Shown here: in pieces, positions 10,437 to 22,000 of the stretch | Layout: each line of letters begins with the position of its first letter | Numbering within the stretch: position 1 is the stretch's first letter | Source: Dissophora ornata | Lineage: Eukaryota; Mortierellomycota; Mortierellomycetes; Mortierellales; Mortierellaceae | Direction: 5' to 3' | NCBI GenBank assembly: GCA_025201705.1 | Contig: MU616833.1 | Coordinates: 4,764 to 37,869, forward strand | Length of the DNA: 33,106 nucleotides | The notes under the pieces: model-generated | Told to the model about the DNA's origin: nothing | What the model saw: the letters and a program-made list of their open reading frames with translations, nothing else | Database searches by the model: none | Program-made: the position numbers and the translations under genes

Positions 10437-13185
10437 CTACGAGTATTGTTCAGTGTTCCAGATCTCAATCACTTTGGCGGTCAGTCCTTCCGAAATCTTC
10501 TTCCTCCCCACATTCGAGCCGGTTCTGGCTAGCATTTTCAACCGCTGCTCCTTGGAAGGTCGATCGCCGACCTCGTCCAGTTCCGAAAACAAGGCACGTG
10601 GCGTTCCATAAACTCTGGCAATCTCTATGGCCTTTTCGCTGCTGATACCGCGAATGGTCATCAACATCTTGACGAACGTATCCTTGACAACGAGTGTTTC
10701 CGACTTGCCATTAAGCGTGCCGAAAGATTTGTAGCTGGTGAGAAACGGTCTGTCGGGGAGGATCTCTCTCATGTAAGCTTGCAGGTCCATATAGGAAGCG
10801 CGATCAATAGCTTCGTCAGGGATGGCGTATAGAGTTTTGGACTAGACAGCAAGCAAAGGCTCGAAATAAGGACTTTGAAAGACGAAAATAACAGCATTGC
10901 AAACGAAAACCCCTCCCTCCGTGAAGAAGCGCATTCATACCTGATAGAGTCGCTTCAGCGCATTTGTGATGCTGGCAAGGTAGTCAATTGTTTGATCCGT
11001 ATGGTTTGTGCGTCTGAGGAAAAAACCATCTTGCACCTGAGTCGACATCATCGCTGTACGGATAGCATCCACGCCAATATCATACGTCTCACCCATCTTG
11101 TACGTCTCGATCAAATAGATGACATTCTCCAACCCTGATCTCCTCAGTCGGAACTATTTTCATCATGACAAGCACTTTTAGTCACGACTGTGATATCATT
11201 AGAGATAAAACACTTCGAGGTATGCGACGCTACTCTTTCTCCTTTTACCTTCTGCTCAATGAATCTCCCATCCTTAATACTACTGACCAAGTCATCCATT
11301 CGCTTTCGCTCGACAACGTAATCTAACACGAGCTCATCCTGGCCACCCAAGCTAGAATCTTTCAATCGAGCAATCCAAATGACATCGCCGATATCCAATG
11401 CACGCTTGATGACATTAATCCCTCGATCCTTTAGCTTTTGTCCAATATAGTCGCGATCTGTCTGGCTTCGCACCTCGCGAATATCCAACACGAGACAAAT
11501 CTCGAAAGTTCCAGGGAGAAACACGATCGGCTTGAATCTTGCAAGCTTGTCGATTCTCATGGGCGCAGATGTGTTCGTGGTGGCTCTGAGGGTGAACGAG
11601 TTGCTCCTCAGATGCGGAAAAGGGTCGTGTTTGGAGGCAGTGGGGTCTTCAGTTGGGTTTCCTTTAAAGCTGTTGGAGCGGGGTGAGACACGATCTCTCT
11701 CGCTTGGAACAGCAGCACTGGTGGAGCCAAGTGATGGTGATGGCTTGGATGCGCTGGTCGCAGGGACTGTTGGAGTAAGGGGTACTGGAATCTTGAAAAG
11801 GGACGGAGCCCTTTTTAGTCCTGAAGGCGTGATGCCGGACTGTGATCCAGAGAGACTTTTGGTGGGGAGGAGGGCAGAACCTTTAAAGACATCTGACGGG
11901 GTGCGGCTCAGCAATTCCTCATCAGCCTCATCCTCAGAATCACTTATAATATTGACTGGCTGGTCCTTGTTGCCCCAATGACTGCGTTGCGTAGATGATG
12001 ACGATGATGACGATGATGAAGGCGGGTCTGCCAATCGGATAGTCTCTGACTTGGTAACAGAACTGCTCGAAGATGAAGATGCAGATTCGATTTGAGTATT
12101 ATCCCATGATTTGTAGGTCTCATAGTCGAAACGGTATGCAGCGGTATAGCTTGTTGGCGTTTGGGAAACATGAGTCGAAGATGAGGCAGCTGACATCCGG
12201 CGAGCTTCTGGTGTGCAACTTCTGGCCGGAACTGAGGTGTCCTCAAAGCTCTTAATTGTGTCATGACTTCTTCCTTTAGCACTCGGCTGCTGCTGAGATA
12301 TTACTCGAGGAACAGGTTGTTCGTGCTCGGCTGTGTCCAACGACGTCGGGTTGGTAGGATCAGCATCATTGGCGGCTCTCATCCGCTGCGCGATATCCGC
12401 GCCTTCACCTGTCAAGTAAAATTTCGGCCCAGAATGATAAACGAGGTTTTTGCCCAGCAGCGTCTTCATTGAGCTCCATGCCGAATAGAACTTCCCGGGG
12501 TCCGGATTCGTCAGCGAAGCATCACAATAGACCTGACCTCGAGTTGTAATCTCATGCTTTGTCAATGACCCGTCACCATTGGCAGTTTGTGCGTCCAGCA
12601 GGGTGAGAAGAATGGCGTATGCTCCAGATCTGAGGGCTGGTACATATTGTTTTTGAACTCTTGAACGTGCTTTCTTCGCCTGAGGCTCCGCTTCCTCGAC
12701 GTCGTGGTTGCCAGGGTTTGGACGATATTTTCGGGTTTTGGGCGCTATCAATCGTAATTGTCGATGGGTTTGAGTGTGTCTGCAAGATTAACCGCTTCCC
12801 AGATAACACAACATTCAAAAACCTCGAGGATTATCGACCTACCGAAAGGCATGGGTATGTCGTTGTCCCTGCAGTATTCGGCCAACTTTAGTTCAAGTCT
12901 GGCCACGGTTTTCTCTCCAATTCCAGACAAACAGAGTGCCTCCATAGGATGTTTAAAGCGTGTTGGGTATTTTGCCATCGACTCATAGGCCTATGTGCGA
13001 AGGGAAGACAGACCGCTAAGCTAAGTGTTCTAGCAAGCATTGTTCCTAAGGCAAGACATGAATGCGACAAGGTCAATGTCGATCACTACCTTACGATAAA
13101 TGAAGTACGATTGATTGTTGTTTTCACGGGCATGCTCCATCCATTCCCCGATCCATTGGAGGAACAATGGGTTTCCGCACTCCAT
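10437..13185 (-). CDS. MUS81: Crossover junction endonuclease Mus81
   Basis: This is the catalytic subunit of the Mus81-Eme1/Mms4 structure-selective nuclease, which cuts stalled forks, flaps and recombination intermediates in the nucleus. Five exons: 13185-13090, 12990-12843, 12744-11249, 11153-10941, 10841-10437, giving 785 residues. The start MECGNPLFLQWIGEWMEHAR matches the family N-terminus. The N-terminal helix-hairpin-helix includes LCLSGIGEKTVARLE. A winged-helix region lies at about 115-205. A long serine-rich disordered linker follows to about 490. The ERCC4 nuclease domain starts near residue 495 (FEICLVLDIREV) and carries the catalytic ERKRMDD at about 560-566. The C-terminal helix-hairpin-helix includes MTIRGISSEKAIEIA. 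All parts are present, so it should be active. The linker is longer than in yeast. Confidence 0.96.
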
Positions 13186-13283
13186 CGCTTCCCAATCCTG
13201 TCAAGAGGTGATATCTGGAAGAAAGTGTAGTCCATCACCAAAAAGAAAACAGAGCGAAAAGGCATGAAAATCCAAAAAATTGC

Positions 13284-13289
13284 AAAAAA
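13284..13289 (-). terminator. RNA polymerase III oligo-T terminator of tRNA-Ile
   Basis: Read on the minus strand, a TTTTTT run begins four bases after the tRNA 3' end, the usual Pol III stop signal. A second T run follows at about 13274-13279. Confidence 0.75.
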
Positions 13290-13292
13290 CAT

Positions 13293-13385
13293 TTCCCAGC
13301 CGAGGATCGAACTCGGGATTGCTGCGTGTCTTTGGTATATTTTGATAATATAAGCACAGTGCCTTGCCGACTTGGCCACTGGGAA
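13293..13385 (-). tRNA. tRNA-Ile(UAU) with a 21-base intron
   Basis: The minus strand folds as a full cloverleaf. The acceptor TTCCCAG pairs perfectly with CTGGGAA. The D arm is GCC...GGC with GG in the loop. The anticodon stem CTGTG pairs with CGCAG. The T arm CCGAG-TTCGATC-CTCGG is perfect. The anticodon loop is longer than 7; taking the standard splice position after base 37 gives anticodon TAT and a 21-base intron, leaving a 72-base tRNA. UAU reads the rare isoleucine codon AUA, and its gene also has an intron in budding yeast. Internal promoter boxes are recognisable (A box TGGCCAAGTCGG, B box AGTTCGATCCT). The first pair is U1-A72, not the common G1-C72. It lies 108 bp upstream of the MUS81 start on the same strand. 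Confidence 0.88.
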
Positions 13386-15129
13386 CTCAATTCGATCTGA
13401 CTAAAAAAATCAATGAATCTTGTACCCAAAAATTCCCAAATCGTTATCACGTGACCATCCAGAAATGGCCCAAAACCGCCAAAAAAAAAAAAGGTCAAAA
13501 AAAAGACGCAAGCAGCCGCGAGTGCAACTTTAGTTCATATACTATATCTAATAAATATCACGGCGCTGTGGGCCATTGTTAGTCAAAAAAAGGCGCAAGT
13601 AAAGGGAGCGTGAGCAGTCTCAAGTGCAAAGGGCAAGGGAGAACTCCGCCGTCGTAAGACTGGCGTTTGTTGAGCCAGCGCATGAAGTTGCTAATGCTGC
13701 CTGACGGGCGGTGGTACGTAACGCGTGCGTGTATCAGGAGTCGAAGGTCAAAGTAGATGGCATGCTGGCAATCACGGCAACGAAGAAGCAGACGCAGCCA
13801 CATAACAGGGCCACTTCGGCGCTGTTTAGGAGCTCAACCCCTTCCAACGTGATGATATGCAATGTCACGCATTCTTTAACAGTGCCGCTGCAGAAGATGG
13901 CTCGCGGCAGATTCTCAAGACTCAGTCAGTATCACAGACGCATCACACGTGGGTCCCTTAAAACTGAACGAGAGATAACTTCCGGGACTGGAAAGCCGTC
14001 GAGTGGAGATCGACACATGCAAACCAGCGGGCACACATAATGAAGTTGTTATTAAAAAAAAAAAAAGGGCACACATAATGAAGAAATTACACGACATGCT
14101 CCCGGCGCTATCATACATGAGGCACTGGCGACTAGACTTACACCCGAATGACGAATGTCGAGTGCGCGAACAGGAACAAGAAGATAGTCAGTATCCCCGG
14201 AAGCGCCCGATGACGCTGGAAACCCTACAAGAGGCACTCGCAAACAGTAATAGCGCTGGCTGGACGTTAAGACTTGGAGAAGGTCAAAAAGGAACAGGAG
14301 ATAGGATGCAACATCTTGGAACGGGGCCCGCCGACGCTCCGCGGGGTCGACGATGAGATAATTTCGGGTTCGATAGAGGCTCAAGCTGGTAGAGTCGCTG
14401 GGATTGAAGACCAGGACAGAATAATTCCGAGGAGGAAGGAGAGTTGGGTAATCTGCCGAACAGTGCAGGAGATTTACCATGGGTCGACATCGAAGTCCGT
14501 GGCAAATCCATGGAAGCATTTATTCAAGTCATCAAAGGGGATTGCCTAGGAGATCAGGCGAGCAAAGATCTAGAACAAAAGGTGCAAGGTCACCGTCAAT
14601 ACTGGAAGAGTATCGTGGAATCATTGCTATGAGCAAACGCGTAACTGTGTTGGGAAACACATGTATAGCAGCAATAATTTCATGAGACCTGCCCTCAGAC
14701 AACGATAAGCATTGAATGCGAGGGACAGCTATTTAGGACGGACGAAGTTGGTCGTGATGGAGCTGCTAGGAGGATGCATATTTTCAAAGACCACGCTACA
14801 GTTAAAAGATGACCTTTGAGCGCAACAGGCCACGTAGGGTGCAGGCCCTCAGGCGCCTGCTCGATGTGGTCAGGGTCTATGAAAACAGGGATACAGCGAC
14901 TCCCACCGCAAACGCAGCTTAGTAAAAAAACGTTGTTTCAACTTGTGTTCAGTCATAATTTGCCTTGATGGAACTGCCTGTTTCTTTCATATCGCGGTGC
15001 CACCTATTTCTAACGCTACCTTGGTCGCAACTATTTATGGATCCTTTGGGCACGGAAAAGGTGTCACCTACTGCCACGTGGTTGTGTATTATGTGATAAG
15101 GCTATTTGTATTAGGTTGGTGAAGTTCTT
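13386..15129. other. 1.7-kb region without a recognised gene
   Basis: No recognisable protein family or spliced gene was found. The part at 14003-14632 (+) has two open stretches in one frame (14003-14356 and 14444-14632) separated by stops, containing RPMTLETLQEALANSNSAGW and VDIEVRGKSMEAFIQVIKGD. These read like real protein and may be a decayed or unusually spliced gene. The region also holds a 17-bp direct repeat around an A run (14029-14083) and two similar GTCAAAAAAAxGxCGCAAG stretches near 13493 and 13582. Confidence 0.45.
14029..14083. repeat. 17-bp direct repeat flanking a short A-tailed segment
   Basis: GGGCACACATAATGAAG occurs at 14029-14045 and again at 14067-14083. Between them lie 21 bases ending in a run of 13 A. 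The arrangement resembles a target-site duplication around a minimal A-tailed retro-insert, though replication slippage would also explain it. Confidence 0.7.
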
Positions 15130-17794
15130 CTATCGACAGACGGCGTCATATTCTCGGCGAACCATACCCCCAACAAGCAATCTCCCATTGAGATCGCCTT
15201 GCTGGACTTTTCGAAGACTCAGAGTTGCATAATCCTCGTCGGGTTCCGGCAAGTCGCTCCATCGAAGGGTTCTTGCAAGAAGCGGGTCCCACCGAGGAGC
15301 GCTCAACACATATTCTGGATGGAAGAGCCAAAGATGGCCATTGTTCTCTGCGCTCAGGCATTTCTCGCACGGCTGGGTGATATGGTATCCGATTGCATTG
15401 CCACTGAAGTTTGACACCAGAGAAAAAAAGGGTTGAGAGAATGCACTTTGTGCCAACATTAAGGATAATTTTGGATTGACACTAACCAGACAAGACACGC
15501 AGTGTCTTTAATCTTGCACTGGCAGTTGGTCGGCTTGTAATCCGCACCGACGAGTTGTACCCTTCATTGCAAATGGAAAAGGAGGGGGTTATGATAAGAG
15601 TATGATAAAAAATAAGATAAAAAAGGGTGCGCTGCTACAACTTACGTTTGTGGCGCATCGTCTGTCGATAAGAGCGCCACGCTTTGATCCGCCAACAGTT
15701 GGGCCTACATCAATAAAGTTAACACAGGAAAGAGTATCCATCATATAACATATATCATAATCAGAACTAATACATAAGTCTCCCGCGTCGGCTATCCGGT
15801 ACCTTCATTCCACGCTCGCAAATGATAGCCTCGCAGAATCGGCACGCCATTCTGACGACCTCCTTCAAACCAATACTAGTTCGAGGACGGCCCTCACGCG
15901 AACTTTCATACCAAGAGTAGGATGGTCTAATCGCGGAAGAGACTGAAGGAAGAGCCCAACCTCCTGCTTCGGCTCGCTCCACAGTCTCCGAGTAAACGTG
16001 CCCCGAGTTGCTGGTGTTTCTCCGCCGAGAACCTCCTGAAGAATCGTAGCTCTCGCTTGCGCTCGGCTGACGGTATCCATTGTGATGATTATAGCTCGTC
16101 GTCATGATATCATGGGGACGGGACAGGTTGCTTGACGAAGCTGCTGTAGCAGTGGAAGTGTATTGCGGATGACTGAAAGGTTGAGGATTAATGTATCGCA
16201 ACGGAATGGGAATCCTGCTGCCAGGATAAGTGGCTGTGTATTGGGCATCTGGACTACGCCGGAGAGACTCGGCACTGATTGATTGAGGTAACGACATAGC
16301 TGGCCGAGGGTCGAAGTTATCAGTAATAGGAAGGCCCGTAAGATGCTGACTTTCCATCGTGACGTCCTCTATCGATTGCCGATGCTGCAGCTGCAACTGC
16401 AGTCCACGATAGTACTGATATCGGTGCTGCTCAAAGGACCTGACACGTTGTGACAGAGATCCATAGGCAAACCAATGGCCTCCCGCATTATCGCCGTCGA
16501 CTAATAGACCGTTGTCATGATCTGACTCGCCATCTGAGATATCCGAAGGGTTGTCGTCCCCTGGATTAGTCGTTATAGATACACTGTGCTGATGTGCACG
16601 TTCCTGCTCTTGCTGCTCTTGGCGCTGCAGAGTAATGTCTCTGCCGGTGAAAAATGGCCGGTAAGGGCTACTGTCTTGCTGCACCGGTGCAACACTGGCA
16701 TTCATGATGTGGCCACTGATCAGATAGCCTGGAAGTACCGCATGCGGATGCATGTTGCTTTGAGGGTTGTGAGGAAGCATGCTTGAGGGCCTACCGGGCG
16801 GCGGCGATGATAAAACGATAGTGGATTCCGTTGTGGGCGAAAAATAGGACGAGGATATGGATGGTCGGGGATCAAAGCTGGCTTGCTCATTCGAGCCGCG
16901 GCGATACTGGCGTTCCGCAAGATAGGGTTCTTGCAATGGCTGCCTCACTGCCCTATCCACACCACCAATAGCGATGGAGTCAGGCCAATGAAGAGTTTCG
17001 CTCGATAGTGCATTGTCTGAGTAGGTTGCAGGCTCTTGAAAGGTCTCAGTCTCTGAATGGGCACTGTCTCTGCGGCGGGCATACAGCTCTCGGGACTGGC
17101 GTAATTGATTCTCAAGCTGTCTTTGATTATGGACCATGATGTGCTGTAGGTCGTATATATGTGTAGGACTGTTGGTGTTGCTGCTGTAATCATCTTCATC
17201 GTCCAATATTTCCACTTCTCTTCGTTCGATACTGACAGTGTCATCTTGGATTGCATGCGAACTGTGGGTCAGTACTTGGTTCGAGTGAGTACGACCGCTC
17301 ACATCCGGATGACTTGTGGGAGCCTCATTGAGGTTCTCTAAGCCCTCGCGAGACATGGACTGGGACACGTGGATGTTGGACACGGCGGCCAGCAGCGACT
17401 GATATTCTTCGTTATCGATGTACGTCTCTATTACAGGGTGCTCACTAGATGCTTCTCGTCGAGCTGAATGAACGAAATCCGAGAATCGGGCAGCGAAGTT
17501 GATCTCTGGCACGTCTTCATAAGTCGCACCGTGGGTGATGCTGTTATCAACGCTGTTGCGGCCACTAGCGGTAGCAGAGCTTTCACTGGGAGAAGATAGT
17601 CCCGAGATGTACGAGTCGATTGACATGTCATTTTCATTCTCCTCAATTGGGGTAGAGTGACGGAACGGCGGCTGTTGAAGCTGATGATGACTGTGGTCGT
17701 AGCGAGGTTGATGGACATCGCTTTCTACCCTGGTTTCGTCCATGACACTGCGTGAGCCAGCGTTGGGGGAGTTGAAGGGGTGACTTCCGGGCAT
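15130..17794 (-). CDS. FAM72-domain protein with a long disordered N-terminal extension (799 aa)
   Basis: Four exons, 17794-15803, 15704-15646, 15561-15487 and 15403-15130, join in phase. The C-terminal ~155 residues match the whole of the small FAM72 family. Visible pieces are ACRFCEAIICERGMK (C651, C654), AQLLADQSVALLSTDDAP, CQCKIKDTACLVCGN (C697, C699, C706, C709), IGYHITQPCEKC (C721, C724) and NNGHLWLFHPEYVLSAP. The cysteine pairs fit a Yippee/Mis18-like zinc fold. In mammals FAM72A is about 149 residues and binds uracil-DNA glycosylase UNG2, lowering its level. Here the domain follows about 645 residues of low-complexity, serine-, histidine- and glutamine-rich sequence. That extension holds an acidic VEILDDEDD near residue 193 that resembles a SUMO-interacting motif, and a short helical NQRQLENQLRQSRELYARRR. 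The ATG at 17794 is the first in frame; a TAG acceptor just upstream suggests a leader intron. Function in fungi is not known to me. Confidence 0.87.
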
Positions 17795-19071
17795 GGTGAG
17801 GCGCACGTTTCTATGGGATTGAAGTCTGAAAGCAATGCGGGGTTATTAAGGCAGCCTAAGGGTACATGGGGGCGAATGTAGGCGCGATTTATAGCTACCT
17901 AGGGCAAGGCTGGGAGGTGGTCGCTCATAATCCGGAGAGAGCTCTTTGCCATCAATGGAAGTTAGAGTAGAGTGCGAGCGAGAGTGAGATGCAATGCACG
18001 GTATGAAGAGGTGTCAATATTTTAGGTGAGATACGCGATGCGGGGGTAGGGAAGAAGATCCACAGCGGGGTCAGAGGGAAATAAAATATTTAAAGTGATA
18101 CGAAACGCGTGAAACAACGCGCAAAAAAAAAGACTTTGTGGAGAAACATTTTTTATTGTTTGATCAAGAATAGGTGAGGGTGGTCAGTTTATGTTCGGTT
18201 TGTGTCTGCTGTTCCTCTTGTTTGGTGTTTGCTGTCTCCCGGCGTGGTAGTGGCGCATCATCATCACAGCTTGCAACGACGACAGTCGCGTAGGAAAAAC
18301 AGGAAGCGGGCACTGGTACTCAGCGGACAAAAGAGAGGTCGAGAACCCATGTAAACACGCATTCGACCACGCTGTCCCCCTGCCTCGAGGTCTCGAGGGA
18401 GTGAGGGGTCAGCGTCGCATGTGGCGCGTGCCTCCTGTCCGCGTGGACCACTGCATTCTGCATGCACACGCGCAACAGTTCAGTCATTTGTGATTAGATT
18501 TTTCCGTGTGTTTGTTTGATGTTCATCGCTTATTTCGCTTATTTGTTTTTTTCTGTGTTTGTGCGATCGAGAGTATAAATGAATGTTTTGGCTGATGATT
18601 TGATAACTACACCATGGACCAGAGTAACTCCCTCGGATGTCGCCTCGCTAGAAAACGCAAAACAAGGGCAGGCGGCAGGCTAGACCCTAAAAACGCGCTG
18701 ATTACACCCTGGCGGTCTATTTTTATCTGATGGCAAGGCGGTGTCAACACACGCTTCAGGGACCTCGTCGCTCGACCTCGTCGTCTTGCCCTTGTCTGTT
18801 TCGTCAGCTTCCTTTTTCCGCCACCACTCCGCCTCTTCCTCCCTTCTCGTCCCTCGCCTGTCCATTCGCCTCCTTGTAACGTCCTCCCCATCTCTCCCAT
18901 CACTTCACTCATCCCCACATTCCTCCTCTCCTTTTCTTCACTGCCAGCATCCTCCACTTCGCCATCAACAACCTCCTGACCGAGCGCACTAAACAGAGTC
19001 ATACCCAACCCCGCAACCACAACTGCACCACAACGTCCTCTTTCCTGGCGCCTCTATTCCAGCAGCATCCT
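17795..19071. promoter_or_regulatory. Shared divergent upstream region of the FAM72 gene and LRG1
   Basis: This 1.28-kb spacer separates the starts of two divergent genes and must hold both promoters and leaders. No coding sequence is convincing. The part at about 18770-18990 is strongly C/T-rich on the plus strand, as is common just upstream of fungal start sites, and leads into LRG1. Confidence 0.5.
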
Positions 19072-22000
19072 ATGACCACCATGCCGTATCAACTACCACA
19101 GGAACGGCAAGAGTACACAGACTCCAGCTCGCCCGTACATTCACCACCACCGCCACCATCGCAGCACACCTTACAACACCAACAGGAAACTCAACCACAA
19201 CAGCAGAGTAGATCCCCCCAAGACCGCGCCTCGCAATCTTCCCCACAACAAACAGACCAGCCCATTCAGGCCTCATCCTCATCTCCTTCGCCTGAACAAG
19301 CCCCTGCAGTCCAAAAGTGCGCCAAATGTGAGCTGCAGATGCAAGGGTCCTTTGTCCGTGCATTAGGCGCCACTTTCCATCTCGACTGCTTCAGGTGCTT
19401 GGTAAGGGATCCTCCTGTCCCTGCCATCGAGAGAAGAAATTATGACAGTTACCGGGACTTTGACAGGTCGATGACCAAGAAAGAGGTGCCAGGGACAAAA
19501 AGAGCCGCTCTTGAACGCTAAACCCTATCCTATCCTTTGTTCACGCACACCGCACCGTGCCTCTTTTAGGATTGCGACCGGATTGTTGCCTCAAAGTTCT
19601 TTCCTATCACCGAGCCGAACGGAAAACAGTATCCGCTATGTGAGCGCGACTATTTCAGGCGTCTAAACCTGGTCTGCCACTCGTGTGGCGAAGCCTTGCG
19701 CGGGAGCTACATAACAGCCTTGGACAACAAATATCATGTCGAGCATTTTACCTGCTCTGTCTGTCCGACAGTCTTTGGGCCGAAGGACTCTTACTATGAG
19801 CACGATGACAAGGTTTATTGCCATTATCACTACTCAATTCAATACGCGGTCAAATGTGCAGGATGCAGAACCGCGATTCTTAAGCAGTTTGTCGAGATTA
19901 ACCGAAACAGCCAGGACGAACACTGGCATCCAGAGTGTTATATGATTCACAAGGTAACGGCTCGTATTGCCCTGTAGCCACTTGGCCATTTTCGACTTCA
20001 GCCCTACCTCAAAAGCCATTGTGAGCTCTGTGCTCGCGTCATCGGCAGCGAAAAAGCGATGACTCCATTGTTTAGTGCTCTATTGTTCTATTTTTCCTTG
20101 CACAGCCCGTCGTTCCATTTCCATGTCAGGGACAGATGACATAACGAACCAGAGAGGCATCGAAGAATCTTTATTCCTTCTCTTTTGTCTTTTTCTGCTT
20201 GGTTGTGTTTTTGCATACTCACAACATCTTCGATTTTGTTTGCGCACAAATTATAGTTTTGGAACGTCAAATTGTCCTTTACGCCACAAGGCGAGGATGA
20301 CCAGATTCAAACACAAACACAGACGCAGACACAGACACAGGCGCGCATCGAGTCTGGGGATGCCAGTGAGCTCCAGTCGCCAGAAGCACTCACGTCACGG
20401 CCCAGCATGGAGCAAAGGACGCCAGAAGAACTTAAACTTGCCCAGCAGCAGATGGAGGAAAAAGTATATCAAATCTGGACAGTATTGTCGGCATTCGAGG
20501 AGTCCTCCGCAGGATGTATCTCCGAGATGTTGGCACATGTCTCGACTGGTGCATATTATGATGGCGTACAGATGGCCGAAAGGTTTATTCTCCACGTCGA
20601 AATCCTGTTTAGTGCGATCGATGATCTTGAGGCGCAGATGAAAGAAGTCGGTGATCAGAACGGTATGCAACGTGCTATATATACATGCCTCTCATCAATC
20701 CTTGTGATATAGTATGGAGACTTGCACAAGATGCCTTGGCTTGTGGTGATGAAGAAAAAGGACGAAGGCTTGGTTTGATCTAATTTACAGTGGTACTCAC
20801 ATTAATCCTGCGTGGTATATGATAGATTTAACACATGGACGTGAGGCCAAGATGCTCTGCAAAAAGATTGTCAACTTTTTCTCATTACTCTCGCATACCC
20901 AGGAAAGCGGCGTACGGCGGTTGGGAATGACTCAGGAACTGTTATCGCTAGTCACTGGACTTGCCCACTATCTCAAGATCTTGATTCGAATTGCTCTCAC
21001 CTGCGCCCTCAAGCTGGAGAGACAGTACCACTCTAAATCTGTCATCGCACGTTTCCTGAGTAAACTTATGGAGCTCGCCAACAAGGACAAGTGTCTTCAG
21101 GACTTGCATGGGAAGGGAGCCATGGATGCAGAGGTGACGTCGGATCTGTGTCTTTCGTGCAGGATCACCATCGAGGACGAGTGTTTTACGTTTGATCATC
21201 AAAATCGCTTGCACCCAAAGTGTCTAATCTGCTCAGGATGTGCCAAGCCTTTGGCATCGGTCTACTATGACGCCTCATTTGATGCAAATAAAGGCACCGT
21301 TTATTGCCAGCAGTGCAAGACACCCGAGTCGCAGACGGGCTTCTCACATGCGACAAAGCTCGATCAATATACCTTTCTTCTTCGGGTGGCACTCATTCGA
21401 CTGGAGAACCTGCTTCACCTGAAAAGTATGTCATATATCATATATCATGTCTTAACGCGTACTTTTCGCATTTAAGATAACGATACCAAAGCTGACAAAT
21501 ACAACTTTACCATAGGCGATGAGCAGCGGGGACGCCATCTTGCAACATCACCCACCGCAGACACTGCGTTGTCTCCTGGGCTCACAAGGAAGGACTCGCG
21601 ATCAAAATCGTATTCTTCGGACGATAATAGGCAGTACGAAACCATCCAACTCGGAGATATCAAGCGCGTGAAATCAACCCATTTGGACCGCAAGCTTTCC
21701 AACTCAGCACGAATCCCAAGGCGACAAACTGTCATCGAACATCAGCGGAGGAGACCTCCGCCTGAAGACCCCAGTTTGAAAGAAGAACAGTCGAATGAGC
21801 ATCAAACGAATGTAGCATCTGCTGTCGAATATTCTCTCTTAGAGTTTGAGATTATTGACGAGACCGAGGTTTTGAACGACGAAGACAACGTTGGGCAGGC
21901 AGATGGACGAAATGTGGATGCTCCTGCCACTCTATCGGATCTGACAGAGAAACTCCGGATCAACACGTCTAGTAATGGATCGGCTGCCAGCTCACTCCGG

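Noticed and set aside
10875..11138. Plus-strand open frame of 87 codons
   Set aside because: It lies opposite a MUS81 exon and intron and matches no family; a shadow of MUS81.
11532..11981. Plus-strand frame of 149 codons
   Set aside because: Antisense of the disordered MUS81 linker, with typical mirror composition.
18607..19020. Minus-strand frame rich in Gly, Glu and Arg in the LRG1 upstream region
   Set aside because: It is the complement of a pyrimidine-rich promoter tract and runs across the LRG1 leader; no conserved motif.
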